Origin: CAZWEZ01 sp964632795
GTDB taxonomy: Bacteria > Pseudomonadota > Alphaproteobacteria > Rhodospirillales > 2-02-FULL-58-16
NCBI GenBank assembly: GCA_964632795.1
Contig: CAZWEZ010000039.1
Location: 1 to 32,657 of the forward strand
Reading direction: 5' to 3'
DNA length: 32,657 bases
The position numbers and the translations under genes were made by a program. Below are positions 22,651-30,684 of this stretch, one piece after another (the first letter of the stretch is position 1; every line of letters starts with the position of its first letter). The notes under the pieces are model-generated. The model had not been told where the DNA came from, did no database searches, and saw nothing but the letters and a program-made list of their open reading frames with translations.

Positions 22651-22715
22651 TTCTCCCGCGACGGTTGATCGAACCCTCGGTGAAATGTAAGCTTAGGGCG
22701 AATTGGGAGGGCATC

Positions 22716-23607
22716 ATGCGCGCACGCCTGTTGGCGGCGGTCGTTTTCATCCTGCTGGCCCTGTGGCCCGGAGCCGCGCCGGCCCAGTCCGAGGCGCTGA
22801 TGCAGGCCTACCGGCAGGGCAAGGCGCTGTACCAGGCCGGACGCTACGCCGAGGCGATCCCGGTCTGGCGCAGGGTGCTCGAACTCGGCGAAAAGGAATT
22901 CGGGCCCGAGCATCCGCAGACTGCAACATTCCTCAACTACCTTGCCGCGCTGTACTACGCCCAGGGCCGCTACGCCGACGCCGAGCCACTGTACAAGCGC
23001 TCCCTGGCGATCCGGGAGAAGGCCCTCGGGGCGGACCATCCGGACGTCGCCTTGAGCCTCAACAACCTCGCCGTGCTGTACCGCGCCCAGGGCCGCTACG
23101 CCGACGCCGAGCCACTGTACAAGCGCTCCCTGGCGATCCGGGAGAAGGCCCTCGGGGCGGACCATCCGGACGNNNNNNNNNNNNNNNNNNNNNNNNNNNN
23201 NNNNNNNNNNNNNNNNNNNNNNNNNNNNNNNNNNNNNNNNNNNNNNNNNNNNNNNNNNNNNNNNNNNNNNNNCCCAGGGCCGCTACGCCGACGCCGAGCC
23301 CCTCTACAAGCGCTCCCTGGCGATCCGGGAGAAGGCCCTCGGGGCGGACCATCCGGACGTGGGCCAGAGCATCAACAACCTCGCCGCGCTGTACCATGTC
23401 CAGGGCCGCTACGCCGACGCCGAGCCCCTCTACAAGCGCACCCTGGCGATCTTGGAGAAGGCCCTCGGCCCGGAGCATCCGAATGTCGCTACGGGCCTGG
23501 AGAACTACGCCGATCTGCTTCGCAAGACCGGGCGCGACGCCGAGGCGGCGAAGATGGAGTTACGCGCCGAGGCGATCCGCCACAAGCACGCCAAGGAGAA
23601 CCCGTAG
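22716..23607 (+). CDS. secreted TPR protein, interrupted by assembly gap
   Basis: The ATG at 22716 with GGGAGG 5 nt upstream starts a signal peptide (MRARLLAAVVFILLALWP, cleavage near APA-QS). Then come 42-residue tetratricopeptide repeats of the kinesin-light-chain type (TPR_10/TPR_12), each with the core GRYADAEPLYKRSLAIREKA followed by LGADHPD and LNNLA.LY. The unit is 126 bp and nearly identical between copies at DNA level. A run of 100 N (23173-23272) interrupts the gene; the sequence after it is in another nominal frame, which is explained by the arbitrary gap length rather than a mutation. The C-terminus ends in a degenerate repeat and a charged tail (HKHAKENP). It is probably a periplasmic scaffold for protein contacts; the partner is unknown. 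Confidence 0.85.
22960..23524 (+). repeat. 126-bp tandem repeats encoding TPR units
   Basis: Units start at 22960, 23086, (gap), 23273 and 23399. The first two are identical over all 87 bp that can be compared. The unit after the gap differs at a few sites (CCCCTC for CCACTG) and the last is more diverged. This indicates recent duplication within the gene, and it explains why short reads failed to assemble here. Confidence 0.9.
23173..23272. other. assembly gap of 100 N
   Basis: Exactly 100 undetermined bases, a default scaffold spacer. From the 126-bp periodicity on both sides the real length should be 39 + 126n bases (39, 165, 291 and so on). Confidence 0.97.
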
Positions 23608-23744
23608 CGCCGGGTCGGATCGGCCTCGGAGCCGTACGCCACCGGCCGGACGGGGGGATCGTATCTGGATTGCAAAGTCTCGAGTCCGGCGGCCCATCCA
23701 CGGCGGCTTTCACGGCGGGCCCCTGGATTCCCTGATTATTGGTT

Positions 23745-23794
23745 CCAAGGGCCTTGGCCCTTGGTGGGGTGGGCGAGGGGCGAAGCCCCTTGCC
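23745..23794. terminator. paired hairpins between convergent genes
   Basis: CCAAGGGCC (23745-23753) pairs with GGCCCTTGG (23756-23764). A second stem pairs 23772-23781 with 23785-23794 (core AGGGGC-GAA-GCCCCT, one G-T pair). They lie between the ends of the TPR gene and mlaC. The motif pair is of a kind common between convergent genes of Rhodospirillales and probably terminates both. The rest of 23608-23832 holds no gene. Confidence 0.55.
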
Positions 23795-23832
23795 ACGGCC
23801 AAGCGTTTCTCCGGGAGCTGGTGGCCTTGGGA

Positions 23833-24477
23833 TCAGTCTTCGGCGGGCGCCTTGAGCGACGCCGTCTTGTCGCGCAGGGCGTCGAGCAGGCCCGCGACCT
23901 TGCCGCCGCGTTGGCGGATGATGGAGGCGAAGTCGGAACGCAGGGTGCTTCTCATGCTGATGCCCTCGGCGGTGACGTCGAAGACCAGGAGGCGGCCCTC
24001 GACCAGGCCGACCCGCCAGTTGACCCGGGCCGGGATGTCGGATTCCGGGTTGGCCAGTTCGGAGAACACGGTCGCCGTCCGGGCGTCCTTGGACAGCACC
24101 TTCTTGATCTTCAACTCCTCGCCCGAATAGTCGGCGAAACGGTTGACGTAGGTGGCCACGATCAGGTCCTCGAACAGGGCCATGTAGTCCTTGCGCTCGG
24201 CCTCGGTGGCCTTGCGCCAGTGGCGGCCGAGCACCCACTTGCCGATCGCCGCCACCGCGAAATGCTCCTTGAACAGCTTGCGGAAACGCTCGCGGCGCTG
24301 GCGTCCCGTGAGCTCCTTGGAGGTCAACTGCTCGATGGCGAGGTCGGTCAGGGTCTCGATGAACGCCGCCGCGTCCGCTTCGATGTTGCCGCCCAGGGCC
24401 CGGCCGCCGGCGAACGAGGAGGCGGCGAGGAGGCAGGCGGCGACCGCCAGCAGGCGGCGCCGGGATATCGTTCTCAT
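23833..24477 (-). CDS. mlaC: MlaC/Ttg2D phospholipid-binding periplasmic protein
   Basis: A 214-residue soluble periplasmic shuttle that moves phospholipids between the MlaA complex in the outer membrane and the MlaFEDB transporter in the inner membrane. The N-terminus (SRRRLLAVAACLLAASSFAGG) is a signal peptide with a twin-arginine-like SRRRLL. The family body follows: FIETLTDLAIEQLTS, FRKLFKEHFAVAAIGKWVLG, FEDLIVATYVNRFADYSGE, and the late beta segment NWRVGLVEGRLLVFDVTAEGIS. The ATG at 24477 takes two of its bases from the end of a palindromic repeat (24476-24646) and has no ribosome binding site of its own. mlaA lies on the other side of that repeat on the same strand. The transporter genes are not in the window. 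Confidence 0.92.
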   Translation of the reverse strand: MRTISRRRLLAVAACLLAASSFAGGRALGGNIEADAAAFIETLTDLAIEQLTSKELTGRQRRERFRKLFKEHFAVAAIGKWVLGRHWRKATEAERKDYMALFEDLIVATYVNRFADYSGEELKIKKVLSKDARTATVFSELANPESDIPARVNWRVGLVEGRLLVFDVTAEGISMRSTLRSDFASIIRQRGGKVAGLLDALRDKTASLKAPAED

Positions 24478-24646
24478 ACCAGCGGCCACAATCACTGACT
24501 CCCCCGACCATCCTTCGACACGCCGCTTGCGCGGCTGCTCAGGATGAGATTTTTGTTGAAAAACAAAGAGAGGCCTCATCCTGAGCAGCGAGCGAAGCTC
24601 GCGTGTCGAAGGATGCCCACAGGTCGGTGTCTCTGAGCGTTGGTAT
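24476..24646 (-). repeat. palindromic MITE-like repeat, copy B (inverted)
   Basis: A 171-nt element that is the reverse complement of copy A (18051-18219) with few differences, mostly in the A/T-rich centre and the outer 12 nt. Ends are ATACCAGCGG and GCGTTGGTAT. It occupies almost the whole space between the mlaA stop (11 nt away) and mlaC, and its last bases form part of the mlaC start codon. Its stem-loops would lie in the mlaA-mlaC transcript and may alter the relative yield of the two proteins. Confidence 0.85.
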
Positions 24647-24657
24647 CATCCCAAGGA

Positions 24658-25497
24658 TCACGGGGACCGCGACGCCTCTTCGCTGTCGGGGGCCGGCGTC
24701 GACGGCGTCTCCAGGCTGATCCCCGGGATCGGCATGTCGGCCGAGGTCTCGCCGTTGGAGATCTGGTCGGCCCGGTGCTGGCGGTACAGGCTGCGGATGG
24801 CGGCGTAGAAGTCGAGCGACGACTTCTCCAAGTCCTCGATGGCGTCGAAGTGGCGCGCCCGCCGGTCCACCGACCGCGCCCCGGCGCGGGTGAACATCAC
24901 CCAGTCGCGCTCGGTGTTGGCGGCCCACCAGCCGAGGGGATCGACCAGGAAATCGACCACCATGCCGACCGTGTCGCGCGGGTTGGAAGGCCCGAACACC
25001 GGCAGCATCAGATAGGGTCCCTCGGGGGCGTTCCACACCGCCAGGGTCTGGCCGAAGTCCTCGTTGTGGTACTCGAGCCCCATCCCGGCCGCCTGATCGG
25101 CGAGCCCCAGGACGCCGATGGTCGAATTGATCAGAAACCGGGCCAGGGTGATGCCGGCCCGTTCGATCTCGCCCTGGAGCAGGTCGTTGAAGAAGATGAC
25201 CGGCGAACGCAGGTTGTTGAGGAAGTTGTGGAAGCCGCGCTGGAAGACCGGCGGCGTCAGGTCCTTGTACATGATCGACGCCGGCTTGAGCAGCATCTTG
25301 TCGAGCACCAGGTTGAATTCGAAGATGGCGCGCATGGCCGGCTCGCCGGGGTCGTTGAGCTCCTGGAATTCAGCCACGGCCTCGCTGTCGGCTCCATCGG
25401 GGGGGGTCGCGCAGGCGGAAAAAAGCAACACCGCGAGGACCGGGAAACACATCCTCCAGGGGCCGCCGACGATCCGCTGTGAAATCATTTGAAGCAT
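24658..25497 (-). CDS. mlaA: MlaA/VacJ outer-membrane lipoprotein
   Basis: About 279 residues, the outer-membrane part of the Mla pathway, which removes phospholipids from the outer leaflet with MlaC. A lipoprotein signal ends in LLFSACATPP, with Cys as lipidation site. The MlaA body is clear: FNDPGEP-like ELNDPGEPAMRAIFEFN, a pore helix region with NFLNNLRSPVIFFNDLLQG, FLINSTIGVLGLADQA, the conserved EDFGQTLAVWNAPEGPYLMLPVFGPSNPRD, and VDPLGWW. The C-terminus is a polar tail rich in Ser, Pro and Glu. The start is uncertain: ATGs at 25497 and 25488 both give acceptable signals and neither has a good ribosome binding site; the frame remains open to 25587. Co-directional with mlaC. Confidence 0.92.
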   Translation of the reverse strand: MLQMISQRIVGGPWRMCFPVLAVLLFSACATPPDGADSEAVAEFQELNDPGEPAMRAIFEFNLVLDKMLLKPASIMYKDLTPPVFQRGFHNFLNNLRSPVIFFNDLLQGEIERAGITLARFLINSTIGVLGLADQAAGMGLEYHNEDFGQTLAVWNAPEGPYLMLPVFGPSNPRDTVGMVVDFLVDPLGWWAANTERDWVMFTRAGARSVDRRARHFDAIEDLEKSSLDFYAAIRSLYRQHRADQISNGETSADMPIPGISLETPSTPAPDSEEASRSP

Positions 25498-25866
25498 CGT
25501 TTGCGCGTTCTTGTCCCAGCTCTTTCGAGGCTCCCGCGGGCGCTTCCGGAGCCAACGCACCTCTCCGGTTCCCGACCCAACAGCCACGACCTATGGGGCC
25601 CAGGAATCAGTACTGCACTATATGTTGGGCTTGGTCCGATACCCGGTGTGTGCCCAGTCAGCCGGCGAGGCCCCGGACCCCTCCAGGGCGGCCGAGACTC
25701 CAACTAACACGGCTAACGCCGCCAATCCAAGCGCCGCGATTCCTGTCCGTGTGCAAAAAGACACGGGCGTTGCAGAAATGCCACACCCAAATTCGGGATA
25801 TTTCGTCTCCTTTTGGCCCCGATTCGGTTTCGATTCGGCCTAACCGTCGAACCACGCCCGCCACGG
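25498..25866. other. 369-nt gap between mlaA and the CCA gene
   Basis: This stretch is less GC-rich than its surroundings and should hold the mlaA promoter on the leftward strand. CCGTGT and ACACGG (about 25748-25766) form a small stem around an A-run. One short leftward frame with a hydrophobic segment (25618-25764) is listed separately. Other open frames here lack starts, ribosome binding sites or protein-like composition. Confidence 0.4.
25618..25764 (-). CDS. possible 48-residue exported or membrane peptide
   Basis: A leftward frame from GTG 25764 encodes 48 residues: a short basic start (SFCTRTG), a hydrophobic stretch (IAALGLAALAVLVGVSAAL), then a polar end (WAHTGYRTKPNI). The layout is that of a signal peptide or single helix. 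It ends 120 nt before the mlaA start on the same strand. GTG is the only usual start in this frame and has no close ribosome binding site (AAAAGGAG lies about 40 nt upstream), so the gene is doubtful. Confidence 0.25.
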   Translation of the reverse strand: MSFCTRTGIAALGLAALAVLVGVSAALEGSGASPADWAHTGYRTKPNI

Positions 25867-27180
25867 TCATCGCCCGCTCCCCATCAGGGCGTGAAGTTTC
25901 TCCAGGCAGGCCCGGCGGCCGGGGCGGTAGTCGCCGTCCTCCCACCATGCCTCGACGGCATCCAGCAGTTCACCGACCCGGGGGCCCTGGGCGACGCCGA
26001 GTTCGATCACGTCGCCGCCGGTGAGGGGGAAGCGCGGCGGCGTCCAGCCGTCGGCCTCCTCGATCAGCGACAGCCAGGCCCGGGTTCGGGCGTCGGAGCG
26101 CTGCGGCGCCGTCGCCAGTTCCCCCGCCCAGGCCAGCAGCACCAGGTCCCGAACCGCTTCGGCCCCGGCCCGGCGCAGGGCCCGGCGCAGGGTCCGGCGG
26201 CGGTCCTCGATGGCGTCGTCCGGGGCCATGCGGAAGGGCTTCCCGGCCATCGTCGCCAGACGCCTCGTCTGGTTCCTGGAAAGCCTGAGCCTTCCTGCCG
26301 CCGCCTCGGCCCCGGCGCGGTCGGTGTCCAGCACCGCCCCCAGCCGGCGCAGGGGGTCGGCGATCACCGAGTCGACCTTGATCGCGGTGGTGTCCAGCCA
26401 GCTCAGCATGCGCAGCCGGCCGACGTCCCCGGCCTCGGGCAGGATGTGCTCGAGGATCCGCTCGCCGCGCATCAGGTGGACGGTGTCGGCGGGATTGGGC
26501 GCCATCAGGATCCGCAGCAGCTCGTCGCGGACCCGCTCGCCCGACAGCTCGGGCAGCCTCGGGGCCAGCACCCGGCAGGCGGCCAGGGCGTCGATGTCGG
26601 GGGGGGGCTTGGCGTAGATGGCGTGGAAACGGAAAAAGCGCAGCAGGCGCAGCAGGTCCTCCTCGATCCGCCGCTGCGGGTTGCCGACGAACCTGACGAT
26701 GCCGTAGGCCAGGTCGTCGATCGCCCCGAACGGATCGTAGACGTCGCCTTCGCGGTTCGCCGACAGGGTGTTGATGACGAAGTCGCGGCGCCTGGCGTCG
26801 GCCGACCAGTCGTCGGTGAAGGCCACCCGGGCGTGGCGGCCGTCGGTCTCGACGTCGATCCTGAGGGTGGTGATCTCGAAACGCTGGCCGCCGACCAGGG
26901 CGCTCACCGTGCCGTGGTCGATGCCCGTCGCCAAGGCCTTGATGCCGGCCGCCTGGAGGCGCTCGATCACCACCGTGGGCGGCTCGGGGGTGGCGATGTC
27001 GATATCCGCGACCGGCCGCTTGAGGACGGCGTCGCGCACGCAGCCGCCGACGAACCGCACCTCGGCGCCCCCGGCGCTGAGCGCCTCGAGCACGGCCCGG
27101 GTCGCCGGCGAGGTCAGCCAGGGCTGGGGCTCGATCTTGCCGGTCGGCTTCAGGGGTCCGTCGTCCGTCGGTCGGCTCAT
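25867..27180 (-). CDS. cca: CCA tRNA nucleotidyltransferase / poly(A) polymerase family
   Basis: A 437-residue class II nucleotidyltransferase that adds or repairs the 3' CCA of tRNAs. Head domain: RFVGGCVRDAVL (45-53), catalytic D59-I-D61 in VADIDIATP, and RRDFVINTLSAN. Neck: EEDLLRLLRFFRFHA with the R-R-F-R pattern, and GERVRDELLRIL. The C-terminal half is an extended helical tRNA-binding region, longer than in minimal enzymes, as is usual in alphaproteobacteria. The start at ATG 27180 gives a normal N-terminus; the frame stays open to 27276. It belongs to a leftward cluster DUF1285-Nudix-DUF6111-CCA, with 61 nt to DUF6111. Whether it adds CCA or A only cannot be told by eye. Confidence 0.92.
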   Translation of the reverse strand: MSRPTDDGPLKPTGKIEPQPWLTSPATRAVLEALSAGGAEVRFVGGCVRDAVLKRPVADIDIATPEPPTVVIERLQAAGIKALATGIDHGTVSALVGGQRFEITTLRIDVETDGRHARVAFTDDWSADARRRDFVINTLSANREGDVYDPFGAIDDLAYGIVRFVGNPQRRIEEDLLRLLRFFRFHAIYAKPPPDIDALAACRVLAPRLPELSGERVRDELLRILMAPNPADTVHLMRGERILEHILPEAGDVGRLRMLSWLDTTAIKVDSVIADPLRRLGAVLDTDRAGAEAAAGRLRLSRNQTRRLATMAGKPFRMAPDDAIEDRRRTLRRALRRAGAEAVRDLVLLAWAGELATAPQRSDARTRAWLSLIEEADGWTPPRFPLTGGDVIELGVAQGPRVGELLDAVEAWWEDGDYRPGRRACLEKLHALMGSGR

Positions 27181-27241
27181 GAGGGAAAGCTGCCGGGGCG
27201 CCGGCCCCCTGTCAAGGACGCCCGGCGCCTGATACAGGACA

Positions 27242-27517
27242 CTAGGGGGGATCGGTGAACTTTCCGGGGACCACATGGCCGTCCTCGTAGCGCGGCGACT
27301 GGTAGACGCCGCCCGCTTCGTGGCCGCTGGTCAGCGCCGTGTAGACCAGCCCCGCGACCATCAGCACGAACCCCGCCGCCAGCGCCCACAACCAGCGATC
27401 GGCCGGGCCGCCGCCCTTGCCCTCCCCGGCGCGGCGGTTGGCCACGGAGACCCAGATCAGATAGAGGGCCAGCGGTCCCAGCAGCGGCAGCACGTAGTGA
27501 AGGAGGATCCGCATCAT
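27242..27517 (-). CDS. DUF6111-like small membrane protein
   Basis: A 91-residue protein with two hydrophobic helices (about 5-25 and 43-64) and a conserved-looking C-terminus GGVYQSPRYEDGHVVPGKF. I match it to the DUF6111 family, small membrane proteins of alphaproteobacteria found beside CCA nucleotidyltransferase and Nudix genes, as here. The ATG at 27517 overlaps the Nudix stop (ATGA); a second ATG follows at once (27514). Function is unknown. Confidence 0.75.
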   Translation of the reverse strand: MMRILLHYVLPLLGPLALYLIWVSVANRRAGEGKGGGPADRWLWALAAGFVLMVAGLVYTALTSGHEAGGVYQSPRYEDGHVVPGKFTDPP

Positions 27518-28113
27518 GGCCGGGTCAGGATTTCATGGAGGTTGACCAGCATCCCGGCGGTGGCCCCCCAGATGTAGTACTCGCCGTAGGGCATGGCGTA
27601 GTAGCGGCGGTGCCGGCCCTCGATCTCGATGCTGTGGCGTTGGTGGTTGGCCGAATCGAGGAAGAAGCTTAACGGCACCTCGAAGACCTCGGCGACCTCG
27701 AAGGGGTCGGCGGCGAGGTCGAAGGGCGGCCTCACCATGGCCACCACCGGGGTGACGATGAAGCCGGTCCGGGTCAGGTAGGGATCGAGGCGGCCGACGA
27801 TCTCGACGTGCCGCCTATCGAGGCCGATTTCCTCCTTGGTCTCGCGCAGGGCGGTGTTCTCGGGGGTTTCGTCGTCGGCCTCGATGCGGCCGCCGGGGAA
27901 GCTGATCTGGCCGGCGTGGTTGGCCAGGTGGTCGGTGCGCCGGGTCAGCAGCACGGTGGTCCCCTCGGGGCGCTCGACCAGCCCCACCAGCACCGCCGCC
28001 GGGGTCAGCGGCGGGGCGGGACGGGTTCCCGGGTTGAGGGCGTGGTCGCCCCGCTCGGTCCCGGCCGCCGGTTGGCGCGCCGAGAACCGTTGGATGATCC
28101 GCTCGCGGTTCAT
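27514..28113 (-). CDS. Nudix hydrolase, CoA pyrophosphatase type
   Basis: A 199-residue hydrolase. LLTRRTDHLANHAGQISFPGG is split here as LLTRRTDHLANHAG then QISFPGG; together they form the UPF0035 signature of CoA-diphosphatases (NudL/YeaB, PCD1). The Nudix box runs from G75 to L98 (GRIEADDE...ALRETKEEIGL), with the metal-binding RETKEE intact. It should cleave CoA or its oxidised forms to 3',5'-ADP and phosphopantetheine, clearing damaged CoA. ATG 28113 is preferred; upstream in-frame codons to 28131 lie in a small palindrome. The gene is between DUF1285 (30-nt gap) and DUF6111 (ATGA overlap) on one strand. Confidence 0.9.
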   Translation of the reverse strand: MNRERIIQRFSARQPAAGTERGDHALNPGTRPAPPLTPAAVLVGLVERPEGTTVLLTRRTDHLANHAGQISFPGGRIEADDETPENTALRETKEEIGLDRRHVEIVGRLDPYLTRTGFIVTPVVAMVRPPFDLAADPFEVAEVFEVPLSFFLDSANHQRHSIEIEGRHRRYYAMPYGEYYIWGATAGMLVNLHEILTRP

Positions 28114-28115
28114 AT

Positions 28116-28144
28116 CAAAGGTTATTATCAATGACCTTTGGTAT
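28116..28144. repeat. short palindrome ending in CCTTTGGTAT
   Basis: CAAAGGT (28116-28122) and ACCTTTG (28134-28140) form a small stem in the gap between the DUF1285 and Nudix genes. The right end, ATGACCTTTGGTAT, resembles the ends of the two ~170-nt repeats (ATGGCCGTTGGTAT). Its last base is the first base of the DUF1285 stop triplet as read on the + strand. It may be a minimal relative of that repeat family. Confidence 0.4.
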
Positions 28145-28740
28145 CACGTCTCGCCGTCCAGTTTCCCGATCTTGAAGAAGACCCCGGTGCTCCATACCCC
28201 GAACAGGCCCGCGCCGTCGACTCTCTCTTCGACCCCCAGGGCGACCAGCTCGTAGAACACCGAACGGGAAATCCTGGCCTCGAAGCCGCGGCCCATGGTG
28301 GCGTAGGGCGACGGTTCGCCAGTCCCGGGATCGGTTTCCACCCTCAGCGGGTGGTCGCCGTCGAGGGCGACGATCTCGTCGATGTTGCTGCGCAGGCTGA
28401 GCACCTGGTCCGGGCCGGGGTTGGAGGTGAACAGCTCGACGGCGACGAAGGGGGCGTCCTCGACCTCGATGCGGCCCATTTCGGTGGGCGTGATCAGCCA
28501 GTAGCCGCCGGCCTCGTCGCGGCTCAGCACCGAGGCGAACAGGCAGACGAGTTCTTTGCGGCCGATGGGGGAGCCGTGGTAATACCAAGTGCCGTCGCGG
28601 TCGATCCGGATCCCGAGGTCGTCGTGGACGACTCGGCCCACCGGCGCCTCCGGCAGGACGATGGCGGAGCCGCCGGGATCGTCGCCGCCGCGGCAGACGA
28701 CCCGCAGGACATCACGGGAGAGCCATGGGTTATCGTTCAT
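28144..28740 (-). CDS. DUF1285 domain protein
   Basis: A 198-residue cytoplasmic protein of the DUF1285 family. Family features: DLGIRIDRDGTWYYHGSPI followed by GRKELVCLFASVL, then YWLITPTEMGRIEVEDAPF, and near the C-terminus SRSVFYELVALGVE. No signal peptide or membrane segment. The structure type is known for relatives, but no activity is established. It heads the leftward cluster with the Nudix, DUF6111 and CCA genes, and is divergent from moxR across only 37 nt, so the two units probably share a promoter region. Confidence 0.9.
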   Translation of the reverse strand: MNDNPWLSRDVLRVVCRGGDDPGGSAIVLPEAPVGRVVHDDLGIRIDRDGTWYYHGSPIGRKELVCLFASVLSRDEAGGYWLITPTEMGRIEVEDAPFVAVELFTSNPGPDQVLSLRSNIDEIVALDGDHPLRVETDPGTGEPSPYATMGRGFEARISRSVFYELVALGVEERVDGAGLFGVWSTGVFFKIGKLDGET

Positions 28741-28777
28741 CCTTCCTCACCGTTGCCCGACCCGGGGAGACATCGAC

Positions 28778-29794
<1,017 letters not shown>

Positions 29795-29808
29795 ACAGTA
29801 CACTAGCC

Positions 29809-30684
29809 ATGGCGGAACGCCGGCCCGACATCGATCACCAAGCCGAGGACCTGGCGGCGGGCCTGCCGCCCCTGCTGGTCGCCGCCGAACGGGTGGCGAC
29901 AACCGTCTCCCAGGGGGTCCACGGGCGGCGCCGGGTCGGCCAGGGCGAGACCTTCTGGCAGTTCCGCCGCTACCAGCCCGGAGATTCCGCCAACCTCATC
30001 GACTGGCGCCAGTCGGCCAAGTCCCAGCCCCTCTACGTCCGCGAGACCGAGTGGGAGGCGGCCCAGAGCGTGTGGCTGTGGCCCGACGCCTCGCCGTCCA
30101 TGGACTACCGCTCGGCGAGCGACCTGCCGGCCAAGTCCGAGCGCGCGGCGCTGCTGGTGCTGGCCCTGGCCTGGCTGCTGGTCCGCGGCGGCGAGCGGGT
30201 GGCCCTGCTCGGCTCCGGGCGGCTTCCGGCCACCGGCCGCGCCGCCCTCGCCCGGCTGGCGTCGAGGCTGGGCGGAGAGGCCGCCGGTGGCCCCAGCCTG
30301 CCCGCCTTCGAGTTCCTGCCCCGCTACGCCCGGGTGGTCCTGATCGGCGACTTCCTGTCGCCGCTCGACGACCTCGAGGCGACGCTCGACCGCTTCGCCG
30401 GCCAGGGCGTGCGCGGACATCTGCTCCAGGTCCTGGACCCGGCCGAGGAGACCCTGGCGTTCTCGGGCCGGGTCCGCTTCGAGGGCCCGGAGGGCGAAGG
30501 GGAGGTCCTGGTGCCCCGCGTCGAAACCATGCGCGAGGACTATCGCCGCGCCGTCGCCGGCCACCACCGGGGGCTGGCCGCGGTGGCCCGTTCGACAGGG
30601 TGGAGCTTCGCCGTCCACCGCACCGACCGGCCGCCGGAGACCGCCCTGCTGGCCCTGTTCGTGGTCCTCTCCCAGGGATCGTGA
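29809..30684 (+). CDS. DUF58 (VWA-like) MoxR-partner protein
   Basis: A 291-residue protein of the DUF58 family, the standard partner of MoxR ATPases. The signature GETFWQFRRYQPGD is followed by ANLIDWRQSAKSQPLYVRETEWE (residues around 50-80, given here in parts). A degenerate von Willebrand A-like region follows, with WLWPDASPSMDY in the place of a MIDAS DxSxS, then VVLIGDFLSPLDDLE. There are no clear N-terminal membrane helices, so this is the short, soluble form found in alphaproteobacteria. The ATG at 29809 lies 14 nt after moxR; its TGA overlaps the GTG of the next gene (GTGA), indicating coupling. Confidence 0.9.
   Translation: MAERRPDIDHQAEDLAAGLPPLLVAAERVATTVSQGVHGRRRVGQGETFWQFRRYQPGDSANLIDWRQSAKSQPLYVRETEWEAAQSVWLWPDASPSMDYRSASDLPAKSERAALLVLALAWLLVRGGERVALLGSGRLPATGRAALARLASRLGGEAAGGPSLPAFEFLPRYARVVLIGDFLSPLDDLEATLDRFAGQGVRGHLLQVLDPAEETLAFSGRVRFEGPEGEGEVLVPRVETMREDYRRAVAGHHRGLAAVARSTGWSFAVHRTDRPPETALLALFVVLSQGS

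Noticed and set aside
22960..23524. CRISPR-like array
   Set aside because: The periodic unit is 126 bp, has no unique spacers and encodes 42-residue TPR units in frame.
23173..23607. Frameshifted pseudogene in the TPR protein
   Set aside because: The frame change arises only from the arbitrary 100-N spacer; repeat periodicity restores the frame.
25498..25866. tRNA or structured RNA gene in the mlaA-cca gap
   Set aside because: I could not trace a cloverleaf or T-loop consensus; only one 6-bp stem is visible.
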